A stretch of DNA of 64,000 bases, taken from positions 558,001 through 622,000 of the forward strand of contig NZ_JAHKPO010000003.1 in the NCBI RefSeq assembly GCF_018860365.1, read 5' to 3'. Under the pieces are notes generated by a model. It saw only the letters and a program-made list of their open reading frames with translations, was not told where the DNA came from and searched no databases. This DNA comes from Arenibacter algicola (GTDB lineage Bacteria; Bacteroidota; Bacteroidia; Flavobacteriales; Flavobacteriaceae). Of the stretch, positions 8,696 through 17,863 are shown piece by piece (within the stretch, counting starts at the first letter, position 1; each line of letters starts with the position of its first letter). Made by a program: the position numbers and the translations under genes.

Positions 8696-10120
8696 TTATT
8701 CTTCAATGGTAACTATTACCCTTTCATATCGTGTTAATCGTGGCGAACCATGGTCTGTTACCGCAAGAATAATATGCATGGTTCCCTTCCCTGAACCACC
8801 GATTCGACTCTTTGGAACGGTAAACCAGGCTTCAGGTTGGTCAAAGTTTTGAATGGTCAAAGGTTGTCCACTACGTGCGCTGGAGACTGAAAATGTGCCA
8901 GCTTCTTCATAAAAAAACCAATGGTATGAGAGGGCATCTCCATCGGGATCCTTGGAACCTAGGGCACTTAAAAGTATTTTGTCTCCTTTTTTTGCGACAA
9001 GATTTTTTTTATGGGTTAGTTTAACTTTGGGCGGGTGGTTGGCATTATCGTATGGCTTTATGGTCCAATCCATTCTGGCTGCAAAATCGTTTTGAAAATC
9101 TTCTCTCCAGCGCCATATAGTTTCGTGGTTGCCCGAGTGCCATCGGCCATCAGTACCTAAGACTTCGTCTACAGCATCGGAAAAGATAGGTCTGGTCTCT
9201 GGATATAAAAACCACTTTTGCATCCTTGGGGTGTAGAGTTCGTATCTGCCTCCCCAGCCGCCCCATTCCGGGTGTTCCGGATAACTTAGGCCGTTATTGA
9301 TCAAGCCAAGGAAAGAGGGTGTGTCTCCTTCCATTAAATAATCCCATCTGGGGTACTCGGCCCCTAAAGGCCCTTTTTTCCGTATATTCCGATCTAACCA
9401 TTCGTTTGTAACGATGCTAAAATCGGCTCCGTCGCAACGGGCATGAAAAAAATCACCGCTTATTCCACTCCAAGTGGCATGATGATAGCCGCCACCTGCA
9501 TTAAAACCAGGACTCACAATGTAGAATAGTTCTGGAAATTCCTTGCGAATCCATGGGCCGCTATCGTCCTGATCGGAAATAGTGTAAACCCGTAATTTCT
9601 TGACAAATTGTTCCAAATCTTTTTTTGAACGTGTTTCCCTAACTTTCCAGAGCGCCTGTGCCAATACATTTGGCCCTCCCCAAACCGTTACCCATAAAGG
9701 CCTTGTGTCATTTTTGTCGACTGCTTTAATTAATAATTCGGAGGCCGGGGAATCTTTTCCAACCCCAATTGCTTTTACTCCGTACTCTGGTAGTCCTTCT
9801 GTAATCTTTGATTTTATATGGTCTCCCGAAGGAAAACCTGATTCGTGTTTTTCAAGGTTATCCCTTACCTTATCATAGGCATTTACAATTTCTTGAATAC
9901 GATAGGTTGCTACCTTATTTTGTTGGTGAACAGATGTAGTAGCGGCCAATCCTTCAACGTCATAGTGATTTGCATAAACCAAAAAACGGACCATCGACAT
10001 GGCATCATCCGGTTCATTTTCTATGTCGGTAAGCACAAATACCCTAGGCTTTTCTTGTGCAATGGCGGTAGTTGTTAGTAAGGCTATGCCAACTATTGCA
10101 ATGAGGTTGTTAATTTTCAT
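8696..10120 (-). CDS. Secreted Sde182/DUF1593-family nucleoside-hydrolase-like protein (copy 1)
   Basis: The start is set at the ATG at 10120 ([15 protein letters not shown]), which gives a clean signal peptide ending TTAIAQ; the frame extends 9 codons further up. The N-terminal nucleoside-hydrolase-like domain (~25-300) carries [19 protein letters not shown], the acidic metal-site motif, and [14 protein letters not shown] and [17 protein letters not shown]-terminal Ig-like domain (~365-470) carries [16 protein letters not shown]. Family: Sde182_NH-like (PF07632) with its C-terminal partner domain, common in plant-cell-wall-degrading bacteria but of unproven reaction. The start codon lies 5 bp after the stop of copy 2, so the copies form an operon with the pectate lyase. 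Confidence 0.9.
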   Translation of the reverse strand: MKINNLIAIVGIALLTTTAIAQEKPRVFVLTDIENEPDDAMSMVRFLVYANHYDVEGLAATTSVHQQNKVATYRIQEIVNAYDKVRDNLEKHESGFPSGDHIKSKITEGLPEYGVKAIGVGKDSPASELLIKAVDKNDTRPLWVTVWGGPNVLAQALWKVRETRSKKDLEQFVKKLRVYTISDQDDSGPWIRKEFPELFYIVSPGFNAGGGYHHATWSGISGDFFHARCDGADFSIVTNEWLDRNIRKKGPLGAEYPRWDYLMEGDTPSFLGLINNGLSYPEHPEWGGWGGRYELYTPRMQKWFLYPETRPIFSDAVDEVLGTDGRWHSGNHETIWRWREDFQNDFAARMDWTIKPYDNANHPPKVKLTHKKNLVAKKGDKILLSALGSKDPDGDALSYHWFFYEEAGTFSVSSARSGQPLTIQNFDQPEAWFTVPKSRIGGSGKGTMHIILAVTDHGSPRLTRYERVIVTIEE

Positions 10121-10125
10121 CCTTT

Positions 10126-11406
10126 TTATTTGTTTATTGATTGCCACCTTTTAGCCCAATCCATTAAATAGGCTTCCCGATGTTTTGAAATTGTTTTCGC
10201 GCCTTGCTGATCTCCGATAAAAAGGTCGGGAGCTGGCTTGTCGCTATACCAATTGGAACCAAGAGGGTAATCATTGGGAGTTGTTTTTCCTGGCCATGGG
10301 GTTATACTAACAAACTGACCTCGTTGGGCATCCAATTCGGGTATGGCACTTTTGGTGAAATAGCTGCCGGTTTCCGGTTTTTTGGAGGAGTAGCGTACCC
10401 CATAAATTCCATTGCCAAGATAATATCCTGGCCATGACTGATTGGAAATCTCCAATGTAAAACAAGTGGAATCTTGCGGAATGGGCAGGTCAGGCCCTTT
10501 AAATCTCCATTCCAATTCGGCATAGGCGGCTACCGTATCTTTCTTGCTGCTGTTTCCTTCAAAAATAGTTCGTGAGCTATTTTTGATCGGGGTAAAACTT
10601 CCGCCCCAACTTTCGCCTGTAGGATTATCTGCATCACCATTCATCAGATAGGCCAAGGAAGGGGTGTCGCCCATTTTAATTTCGCCCTTATAGTGGTTTT
10701 TAAAATTTTTCCCTAAGGCCCCTCTTCCCTGGATATAGTTGTTGTAATAGGATTTGCCTTTGAGTTTATTGGGTGATTCTGAATCCATGAACCAGCCTCT
10801 GTAAGTTGAATTAGCTTCGATTATCCATAGGTTGGGATGATTTTTTACAATGTAGGCATAGGCATTGATGCTCCATTTTTTATTTGGACCACCAATCCAA
10901 TATACCCTTATTTTTTCTTCAATTCCAGGTGCATCATGTAGCGCCTGTGCCAAATCTTCCAAACCGCCCCAGACCAAAATCCATAGGGGTTTGCCGGTTG
11001 TTCTATTGGCGCATTTAATGATCCATTCCGAACCTTCCGTGGCTTTATCGTATCCTTTGTAAGGGGCCTCTAGTATTGTTCCCTGTTTGCAAACGGCCCT
11101 GAGTGAATCTGGATGGGACAAGTTCGGGGTATATCGTTTTAATTCAGGTAAATCCTTTTCATAAAGGTCAATCATATTCAGAAAATCCTTTTTTCGACCT
11201 TTGCCAAAGGGGGAGGAAACCAGGCCCTCTATTTGGAAAAGGTCGGAATACATCAATAAATGTATCATGGATTGAAAGTCATCGGGATCGGTTCCACCAA
11301 TATCCGAACTGATCAATATTCGAGGTTTTTCTACAATTTGCTTGCTGTTTTTAGATGCACAACTTTGTAGAATTAAGAAGGAAAATATAAAAATTAGTTT
11401 ATTCAT
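10126..11406 (-). CDS. Sde182/DUF1593-family nucleoside-hydrolase-like lipoprotein (copy 2, shorter)
   Basis: The 426-residue protein starts [19 protein letters not shown], a lipoprotein signal with Cys16. The N-terminal domain has [20 protein letters not shown] (acidic motif) and [16 protein letters not shown]. Unlike its neighbours it lacks the C-terminal Ig-like DPDGD domain. Instead its C-terminal third contains a [17 protein letters not shown] segment and ends in a basic helix. It is therefore a divergent paralogue rather than a recent duplicate, probably surface-anchored and with a different specificity. It is the middle gene of the three-gene tandem set, 58 bp from copy 3 and 5 bp from copy 1. 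Confidence 0.9.
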   Translation of the reverse strand: MNKLIFIFSFLILQSCASKNSKQIVEKPRILISSDIGGTDPDDFQSMIHLLMYSDLFQIEGLVSSPFGKGRKKDFLNMIDLYEKDLPELKRYTPNLSHPDSLRAVCKQGTILEAPYKGYDKATEGSEWIIKCANRTTGKPLWILVWGGLEDLAQALHDAPGIEEKIRVYWIGGPNKKWSINAYAYIVKNHPNLWIIEANSTYRGWFMDSESPNKLKGKSYYNNYIQGRGALGKNFKNHYKGEIKMGDTPSLAYLMNGDADNPTGESWGGSFTPIKNSSRTIFEGNSSKKDTVAAYAELEWRFKGPDLPIPQDSTCFTLEISNQSWPGYYLGNGIYGVRYSSKKPETGSYFTKSAIPELDAQRGQFVSITPWPGKTTPNDYPLGSNWYSDKPAPDLFIGDQQGAKTISKHREAYLMDWAKRWQSINK

Positions 11407-11464
11407 GGTCGTTTTGTTTTATTCCCAATGGTTGGATCGATGTCTTCCAATTGGTAAGTACCGA

Positions 11465-12892
11465 CTATTTTGGAAGAACCGTCACTATTACACGCTTGTA
11501 TCTTGACAACGCAGGGGTGCCCTTGTCCGATAGTTTCAAAATGAAATGAATGGTCTCCTTCTTTTTTACTATCGGAGCCCTAAGGTTTACAATATGCACG
11601 TTCTCAGCACCCAAATCTATTTTTTCTTTATATGAACTTTCCTCTGGATAATGGAACCACAAATAACTAAGATTATCGCCATCAGGATCCCTAGATTTAA
11701 AAGCATCTAGGCTAAAGGCTTCGCCCGACTTTACCGTTAATCGATCGGAATGGGTCAGTTCCGGTACGGGTGGGTGGTTGGCTTCCTCATAGGTTTGGGT
11801 ACACCAATCCATACGGGCCGCAAAATCATTTTGAAAATCTTCCCTCCAGCGCCATAACGTTACTTTGTTATCTTTGAATGTAATGGTATCCTTTTTAACG
11901 GAACGGCCATATTCCTTAGGAACGTAAGGGGTGTAATTATCATCGGTATTGGTCCAAATTGCCCTGGTCTCAGGAGCAATTTTTACAATGGAGCTTCCTT
12001 TTTTTGTTTTTGAGAAATTGGGTTTGTACAATTCATAGCGTCCGCCCCATGCACCCCATTCCGGATGTTCAGGTTCGTTAAGTCCGTTGGGTATTAACGA
12101 TAAAAATGCGGGTGTATCTCCTTCTACGCCCCAAGCAACATCCGGATATTCAGCTCCTAAAGGTCCATGATTCTGTTGAATGTTTTGGGCTATCCAGATG
12201 TTGCTGATCGAGCTGTTGTCTATTCCTTTTATATAGCTATTGATGCCCGTCCAAGTTGCAGTGCCGTAATAATCTCCCGGACTAACGATATAAAAAAGCT
12301 CAGGAAAATTGTTCCGTATCCAAATACCGCTATCATCTTGGTCCGAGATGGTATAGACTCGGAGTTTTGAGATAAGTCTTTGGGCCTCCTTCTTACTTTT
12401 GGTTTTCCGAATTTGGTCAAGGGATTGGGCCAAAGTATTAACACCGCCCCAAACTGAAATCCACAATGGGCGATCATCTTTTTCTTCCAATACTTTGATT
12501 ATCCACTCGGAACCCTCTGAATTTTTTCCGTCACCAACCCCCTTCATACCATATTCCGGAAGGCCGTTTTTAATTAATGCTGCCAATGCTTCTGGTTTGG
12601 GAAAACCAGCTTCATGTTTTAAAAGGTTGGGATGTACTTTGCCATAGGCCTGAATGACACGTTCTATGGATTCTGGGGCTATTCTATGCTGTAACCAACA
12701 AGACGTTGTGGCGACAATTCCCTTTATGTCAATTTGGTTGGAATACAAAAGCAAACGCACCAAAGACTGAGTGTCATCGGGGTCGGCTTCAATATCGGTT
12801 AAAATAATTACCCTATTTTTTTGATCTATTTGGGCAAAAGTTGTGATAGAGGATACCAAACAAAAGGAAATAAACAGATAAAATGTTTTCAT
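11465..12892 (-). CDS. Secreted Sde182/DUF1593-family nucleoside-hydrolase-like protein (copy 3)
   Basis: The 475-residue protein has a signal peptide (MKTFYLFISFCLVSSITTFA), then the nucleoside-hydrolase-like domain (ILTDIEADPDDTQSLVRLLL, SVWGGVNTLAQSLD, SDQDDSGIWIRNNFPELFYI) and the C-terminal Ig-like domain (KSRDPDGDNLSYLWFHYPEE). Residue for residue it is much closer to copy 1 than to copy 2. Conservation of the DxxxxDD cluster argues for a retained metal site and ring-hydrolysing fold. A role in pectin or glycan-conjugate breakdown is inferred from the PL10 lyase directly upstream in the same operon. Confidence 0.9.
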   Translation of the reverse strand: MKTFYLFISFCLVSSITTFAQIDQKNRVIILTDIEADPDDTQSLVRLLLYSNQIDIKGIVATTSCWLQHRIAPESIERVIQAYGKVHPNLLKHEAGFPKPEALAALIKNGLPEYGMKGVGDGKNSEGSEWIIKVLEEKDDRPLWISVWGGVNTLAQSLDQIRKTKSKKEAQRLISKLRVYTISDQDDSGIWIRNNFPELFYIVSPGDYYGTATWTGINSYIKGIDNSSISNIWIAQNIQQNHGPLGAEYPDVAWGVEGDTPAFLSLIPNGLNEPEHPEWGAWGGRYELYKPNFSKTKKGSSIVKIAPETRAIWTNTDDNYTPYVPKEYGRSVKKDTITFKDNKVTLWRWREDFQNDFAARMDWCTQTYEEANHPPVPELTHSDRLTVKSGEAFSLDAFKSRDPDGDNLSYLWFHYPEESSYKEKIDLGAENVHIVNLRAPIVKKKETIHFILKLSDKGTPALSRYKRVIVTVLPK

Positions 12893-12963
12893 ATCAATGA
12901 AATTAAGGGTTTTTCAATTATGGATTAATTGTTATCCTAAAATTCTTCAAAGGTTAGGCATGT

Positions 12964-14079
12964 TTATTTATTTCTTGATAGATTTATGTTTGCCAACCAT
13001 TCCGGGTATTTTTTTAGTACCTTTTCCGGTGCATTTGTGTACCAACTATAACCGTTCCTTCTATTGTCGCTTATGTCTGCGAGCGAGTTTCTTTTGACAC
13101 CATCCCGACTACAGAAATATATAGTGCTGGTTTCTAAATCATAAAAGCGTCCCCATAAGGTGGGTGCATTTTTATCTTCCACAACAATTCTATTCTTTCC
13201 TCCGTCCTTGTTGATTTCCGTCTCTATTTTTATACCCTCAATTCGGTTGTTTTCAAACCATTGTACAGCCCCGTTTACAGAAGTAACAATTTCTTTGGAA
13301 GGATTATCTATGTCCATCAATAATAGTACAATCCCCACGGATTCTGAACCGCTAAACGAAGGAAGTTCGTAACTACGGGCCTTTGCAGGGGCCAGTGTCA
13401 CTGAATCATGCTGGGCACACCAGACCGCTGGTTTGCCTTTGTATATTATTTGTGTATCAAGAAAACATTGAATGCCCTTATCGTACGCTTTTTTGGCTTC
13501 TTCCCTTATGTTGGCACTTAATTGAAGTGATGCGTATTCTTTGTTATCCGAACTAATTCCTTTTAGGAATTTCATGATATTGACCATGGCATCGTCGTTA
13601 TAAGTGATATGGCCAGAATAAGCTACACTCCCTTGGCGCACTGGAAAAAATTGTGGCCATCCGCCATTTTCGTATTGTGCCTCAATGATGTAATTGAGTC
13701 CCTTTTCAAAAGCTTTTTTGTACTGATTATCCTGAATTTGTGAATGTATTTTAGCCAAGAACCTAAGTTCTGTTATGGTGGCACCATTATCGAAGGTTGC
13801 TCCAATTTCATCCTTGTTATTTTTATAATGGGATTTCTCTGCCTCAGAAAATGGATGATGGTAGTCTTTGTTTTTCTCCCATCCTCCGATTGCTTTTTGA
13901 CTTAGGATTACATTTTCTGCAACCAATTGCGCTTTATTAGACCCATACCACTCTAAAGGCATGCCTGTGGCAACATCCCCCCATCTCATACTCAGATAGT
14001 CAGTGGTTTTGTTTTGAGTGTAGCCCACAGTTGTGATTAAGGTCATTACTGCTATTGTAATAAGTTTAATTAGTTCCAT
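12964..14079 (-). CDS. pelA: Secreted pectate lyase, polysaccharide lyase family 10
   Basis: The 371-residue protein has a signal peptide (MELIKLITIAVMTLITTVGY) and the PL10 (alpha/alpha)3-barrel signatures in order: KAIGGWEKNKDYHHP, ATFDNGATITELRFLA, QYENGGWPQFFP, GHITYNDDAMVNIMKFL, PAVWCAQHD, ARSYELPSFSGSESVGIV, PTLWGRFYDLETSTIYFCS and RRNGYSWY. These include the conserved Asp and Arg residues of the calcium and substrate site. It would cleave polygalacturonate by beta-elimination in the periplasm or outside the cell. It is a single-domain enzyme with no carbohydrate-binding module. It is the first gene of the operon that continues into the three Sde182-family genes and is the best evidence that the locus targets pectin. 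Confidence 0.95.
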   Translation of the reverse strand: MELIKLITIAVMTLITTVGYTQNKTTDYLSMRWGDVATGMPLEWYGSNKAQLVAENVILSQKAIGGWEKNKDYHHPFSEAEKSHYKNNKDEIGATFDNGATITELRFLAKIHSQIQDNQYKKAFEKGLNYIIEAQYENGGWPQFFPVRQGSVAYSGHITYNDDAMVNIMKFLKGISSDNKEYASLQLSANIREEAKKAYDKGIQCFLDTQIIYKGKPAVWCAQHDSVTLAPAKARSYELPSFSGSESVGIVLLLMDIDNPSKEIVTSVNGAVQWFENNRIEGIKIETEINKDGGKNRIVVEDKNAPTLWGRFYDLETSTIYFCSRDGVKRNSLADISDNRRNGYSWYTNAPEKVLKKYPEWLANINLSRNK

Positions 14080-14204
14080 GTTTTTATTTTTTGAAAATGA
14101 TTTGAATTTCTGTCTATTGACAGATAACTCTGATTAATTTTTTATGAATTCGGCAATATGTCATCGAATTCTACTACTCGATTGAGTCGGTTATAATCTA
14201 ATTC

Positions 14205-14300
14205 TTAGTTTCGAAATGAATCGAAGTTGTTAATGCAAACTACGTACCCGGCAACCTCCGGTCCATTTTTCATATTCGTAAGTGCAAATAACCCAGTTTT
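14205..14300 (-). pseudogene. Second Sde182/DUF1593-family relic, upstream of the pectate lyase
   Basis: The minus strand between the lyase and the AraC gene translates as LFALTNMKNGPEVAGYVV followed by CINNFD and a stop. It lines up with the domain start of intact copy 1 ([20 protein letters not shown], then LVYANHYD), with about four residues deleted. At DNA level roughly 45 bases (ATTTGcacTTAC...AAAATGgACCGGA...TTGCC) match copy 1 well. The metal-site aspartates are lost (DIENEPDD to NMKNGPEV), so it cannot be functional. With the relic at 8.6 kb it brackets the operon. Confidence 0.65.
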
Positions 14301-14445
14301 ACAACTGTTGGTAATGGTTTAGGGTAATACTCACTTACAAGGTGAAAATTAAAATAATCGGATACCCCTATTTCAAAATGCTAAGATATGCTCGTAATTA
14401 TACACATACTTCCTATATTTGAATAAATACCTATCACTTTCCTAT

Positions 14446-15291
14446 ATGTTAAAGCATTTCGATGAAAAAAGAGAAGATTTAGCCCCCTATGGTCTTACCT
14501 GTGAAGTTTGGCGGCCCAATGTAATGAGAAGGGCCGATAGACATAATGAAATAGAAATTAATTATTTACCGGAAGGATCTATCACCTATTTGATCCATGA
14601 CAAAAAAATACATGTGGAAAAGGGCAGTTTTGTTGTTTTCTGGGCATTGTTACCACATCAAATTGTTGATTATGAAGGTGATGCGCCATATTTCGTAATT
14701 ACTATACCCTTTGGATTGATATCTCAATGGAATATGTCCAAATCATTTTTGGATCTACTATTTAAGGGACGGATACAAATGTTTGAAACAGTGCAGAACC
14801 TCCAAATAACAACGGCCCTGTTTAAACAATGGGTACTTGACCTGGAAAGCAAATTATCCTATCTAAATGAGGTTTGCGCCCTTGAAATTCAGGCCTACCT
14901 AAAGCGATTGATGTTTCAAAAATCGAATAATGACGAAATAGAGCTTAAGATGGAACTGCCGCCAATGAACCTTGTAGAGCAAATGGCCATATTTATTGCC
15001 CAAAATTTTACAAAACCAATTAAAGTCACTGATGTTTCCCGCGCTGTGGGAATTCATTCCGATTATGCCAATGCTATTTTTAAAAAGGCCTTTGATGTAT
15101 CGCTTTCCCATTACCTTATTCAGCAACGGGTATTATACGTACAGAGAAAACTAACCATCACCATGGATCCAATTACTTCCATAGCCTATGAAGCTGGTTT
15201 TAATTCCATAAGTAGATTTAATGCCAGTTTTCTAAAATTCGTGGGCATGACACCAAGGGAGTACCGAAAAATAATCCAGTCGGACATATAA
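14446..15291 (+). CDS. AraC-family transcriptional regulator
   Basis: The protein of ~281 residues has an N-terminal cupin-like sensing domain (HNEIEINYLPEGSITYLI, then an HVEKGSFVVFWALLPHQ turn) and a C-terminal double HTH (VTDVSRAVGIHSDYANAIFK and PITSIAYEAGFNSISRFNAS, ending FVGMTPREYRK). The frame opens at a TTG (14419); the ATG at 14446 is preferred. It is divergent from the pectate lyase operon, with a ~370-bp shared upstream region, so it is a natural candidate for that operon's activator, probably sensing a pectin breakdown product (inference from position). Confidence 0.92.
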   Translation: MLKHFDEKREDLAPYGLTCEVWRPNVMRRADRHNEIEINYLPEGSITYLIHDKKIHVEKGSFVVFWALLPHQIVDYEGDAPYFVITIPFGLISQWNMSKSFLDLLFKGRIQMFETVQNLQITTALFKQWVLDLESKLSYLNEVCALEIQAYLKRLMFQKSNNDEIELKMELPPMNLVEQMAIFIAQNFTKPIKVTDVSRAVGIHSDYANAIFKKAFDVSLSHYLIQQRVLYVQRKLTITMDPITSIAYEAGFNSISRFNASFLKFVGMTPREYRKIIQSDI

Positions 15292-15390
15292 AACGAAGGT
15301 TTTATGGACAATTTTACTCTAGAGGGGTAAATATCCCAAGAATTGCCTAGTCAATACATCGTTAGAGCTTGTAAACGGGTGCCTTTAAAG

Positions 15391-15675
15391 TTATTTAATA
15401 TCAACCCCATGAACAAGAGTCTCTTTAAATGTTGAGTTTTGTCCCGGAACAAAATCTCTTAATTTACTTTCCCTATTAAGAAATTCTCCTTGACTCAATA
15501 TGATTTGGGCGTTGAACTTCTCAAAACTATTTTTTGCCAAGTATGCACCAATTGGTCCAACAGCACTTCCATAGGCAATATCTTCCTTGGAGCAGGAAAC
15601 AATGCCAAAAGTGATAATACCAAGGACTCTAATTAATAAAATAGACTTTGTTTTCTTGAAACACTTAAATATAAT
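15391..15675 (-). pseudogene. Start-less small lipoprotein reading frame (probable gene remnant)
   Basis: A 94-codon open frame between stop codons reads KKTKSILLIRVLGIITFGIV followed by SCSKEDIAYGSAVGPIGAY and ends LVHGVDIK. The hydrophobic leader plus SC lipobox is convincing. There is no ATG, GTG or TTG before the cysteine (the frame begins ATT-ATA-TTT-AAG). It is probably the preserved 5' end of a former lipoprotein gene whose start has been lost, or a gene starting at a very unusual codon. I do not recognise a family. Confidence 0.45.
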
Positions 15676-15868
15676 TCAAAGATTGGGGTCAATTTTAATA
15701 GGCGGGTAGAAGGCGCAATTTGTTGTACAGAGGATCAGTTTCCATTTAATAATGGATAGACCGCTCAATTTTGATCTTCTATCTACGAAAGTTCGTTGTT
15801 CGTCATCAAATTTTTCCATTTGGAGTAGATTGTTTAACTTTAATAGAGACTTTATGTAAACGGAACTT

Positions 15869-16945
15869 ATGGGCACCCTGCGTCGATTCCAAGATTCCAT
15901 CTGTCTGAAAACAATCGGGCTGCACCTTGTTTTTTGGGTTTTTATCGTCACCTATTTCGCGTGGGGTTTTGGCCTTAATGTAAATCCAAAAAAGTCTTTT
16001 ATAAACTCCATGTATTTTTTGCCGGGACATATTATTATGGTGTATTCCCTGCTCTACTTTTTGGTCCCCAGATTTTTGCTTAAAAGCAAATTTTTACAAT
16101 TTTTTATTGGGCTATCAATTGTAATGTTGTTCTGCATTCTCTATACTATTTTGGCCCAATTACAATTGTCATCCAGTATTGACGATTTTAAGGGTATTAC
16201 CTTTACCGTGGGCAGGAACGTATTGCCTTTTCTGCACGTTGCGGGGATAGCTCTATCCATTAAGCTCTTAAAATACTGGTATTTGCAAAGGAAGAGGACC
16301 ATTGAGGCCGAACAACAGAAAACAGTTGCTGAATTAAAACTGTTGAAAGCGCAGTTGCATCCCCATTTTTTATTCAATACTCTTAATAATTTGTATTCAC
16401 ATACGTTGGAGGCGTCACCGAGATCCCCTGAGATAGTGCTGAAACTTTCTGGGCTCCTGCGGTTTATGATCTATGATAGCAACGTTCCAAAAATCTCCTT
16501 GGTGAAGGAGATCGAATTGTTGCAAAACTATATATCTCTAGAAAAGTTGCGTTACGGTGATAGGTTGGATTTATCCATGACCATTACTGGTGACATTGGG
16601 CGATTTCAGATTGCACCGTTACTATTACTTCCTTTTTTGGAAAACACCTTTAAGCATGGAACCAGTAGACAGGTAGAAACAAGTTGGATAAGTTTTCATC
16701 TTTCTATGCAGGGTTCCACCATGTACTTCAAATTGGTGAACAGTGTAGATGCCGATGAGGCAAAAACCAGAATTGGGGGATTGGGCCTTCAAAATGTACG
16801 GCAAAGGCTGGAACTTTTATATAAACATAACCACACTCTGGAAACGGTGATGTTGGACGAAGTTTTTGTTGTAACCCTAGAAATCAATTTGGAAGAATTG
16901 GAGAAACAATATGAGGACGAATTGGTTTTAAGCATATCAAATTAA
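15869..16945 (+). CDS. LytS-type membrane sensor histidine kinase
   Basis: The 358-residue protein has about four membrane segments in residues 10-135, then a linker coiled coil (QRKRTIEAEQQKTVAELKLL) and a His_kinase (PF06580) domain with AQLHPHFLFNTLNNLYSHTL. The phospho-accepting H is H164. A HATPase region follows with LLPFLENTFKHG (N-box) and GGLGLQNVRQRLELLY (G-box). It would phosphorylate the LytTR regulator encoded 119 bp downstream. No periplasmic ligand-binding domain is present, so the signal is probably sensed in the membrane. It is adjacent to the pectin genes and to a haloperoxidase-like gene; its regulon is unknown. Confidence 0.93.
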   Translation: MGTLRRFQDSICLKTIGLHLVFWVFIVTYFAWGFGLNVNPKKSFINSMYFLPGHIIMVYSLLYFLVPRFLLKSKFLQFFIGLSIVMLFCILYTILAQLQLSSSIDDFKGITFTVGRNVLPFLHVAGIALSIKLLKYWYLQRKRTIEAEQQKTVAELKLLKAQLHPHFLFNTLNNLYSHTLEASPRSPEIVLKLSGLLRFMIYDSNVPKISLVKEIELLQNYISLEKLRYGDRLDLSMTITGDIGRFQIAPLLLLPFLENTFKHGTSRQVETSWISFHLSMQGSTMYFKLVNSVDADEAKTRIGGLGLQNVRQRLELLYKHNHTLETVMLDEVFVVTLEINLEELEKQYEDELVLSISN

Positions 16946-17064
16946 TCTATATTTTGAAATGTTCCAATCCAATTATCGATAGTAATCCGACCAGAATTTA
17001 AAGTGCTAGCGCAGCTTGAATTTGGGAATATCTCTTGTCAGAAGAAACTATTAACCATTGACAG

Positions 17065-17787
17065 ATGAAATATAATTGTATTATTGTGGATGATGAGCCC
17101 CATGCGATCAAGATCCTTGAAAGCTACATAAGGTCTACGGATCAACTAAAGATTGTCGGAACTTGCAGTAATGCATTTAGAGCAATCAATATTTTGAACA
17201 ATGAAAAGGTAGACCTTATATTTCTTGATATTAATATGCCAAAATTGCTTGGCACGCAATTATTGAAAACACTTCAATATCCCCCGAAGGTTATTTTTAC
17301 TACGGCCCATAAAGATTATGCTATTGAGGCATTTGAACTGGATGCCATTGATTATCTGTTAAAACCTATTTCCTTTGAGCGGTTCTTAAAGGCGGTGAAT
17401 AAGTTTTGCCATACAACAACTGTTGAGGTGGCTCCTGCTAATCATGGACCGGGCTTCTTATATTTTAGGGCAGACCGTAAAATGGTAAAAGTATTTTTAA
17501 AGGATATTTTTTACATAGAAAGTTATAAGGACTATATAATTATCCATAAAAAAACGGATGTGGTCAAGGTAAAGCTAACGATCAGTGCCGTTGAAAAAAT
17601 GTTGCCACAGAATTTATTTTTGCGGATCCATCGTTCCTTTCTGGTGGCTATCAACCAAGTAACCGCGTATACGAAATACGATGTTGAAATTGGGATAATT
17701 GAACTACCCATTGGTAGGAGCTTTTCCTCCGTAATTCAAAAGTTGACGGATAATACCTCAATCATTGCTAACTTGGATAGTCCATAG
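17065..17787 (+). CDS. LytTR-family DNA-binding response regulator
   Basis: The 240-residue protein has a receiver domain (~1-120) with IIVDDEPHAIKIL, phosphorylation site D55 in DLIFLDINMP, T in FTTAHKDYA and K in DYLLKPISF. A LytTR DNA-binding domain (~140-235) carries FYIESYKDYIIIHKK and FLRIHRSFLVAINQV. It pairs with the upstream LytS-like kinase. A strong hairpin (17805-17836) follows the stop, so the two-gene operon ends here. Confidence 0.95.
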   Translation: MKYNCIIVDDEPHAIKILESYIRSTDQLKIVGTCSNAFRAINILNNEKVDLIFLDINMPKLLGTQLLKTLQYPPKVIFTTAHKDYAIEAFELDAIDYLLKPISFERFLKAVNKFCHTTTVEVAPANHGPGFLYFRADRKMVKVFLKDIFYIESYKDYIIIHKKTDVVKVKLTISAVEKMLPQNLFLRIHRSFLVAINQVTAYTKYDVEIGIIELPIGRSFSSVIQKLTDNTSIIANLDSP

Positions 17788-17804
17788 ATAACCGGGTTAA
17801 AACC

Positions 17805-17836
17805 AGGATCCAGTTTTATTTCTAAAACTGGATCCT
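17805..17836. terminator. Bidirectional hairpin between convergent genes
   Basis: AGGATCCAGTTTT / AAAACTGGATCCT is a perfect 13-bp stem with a 6-nt loop, placed 18 bp after the response-regulator stop and 28 bp from the stop of the convergent haloperoxidase-like gene. Internal T and A runs on both sides suit terminators in both directions. Confidence 0.85.
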
Positions 17837-17863
17837 ATTAAGTTCAATATTCCGATGTGGATT

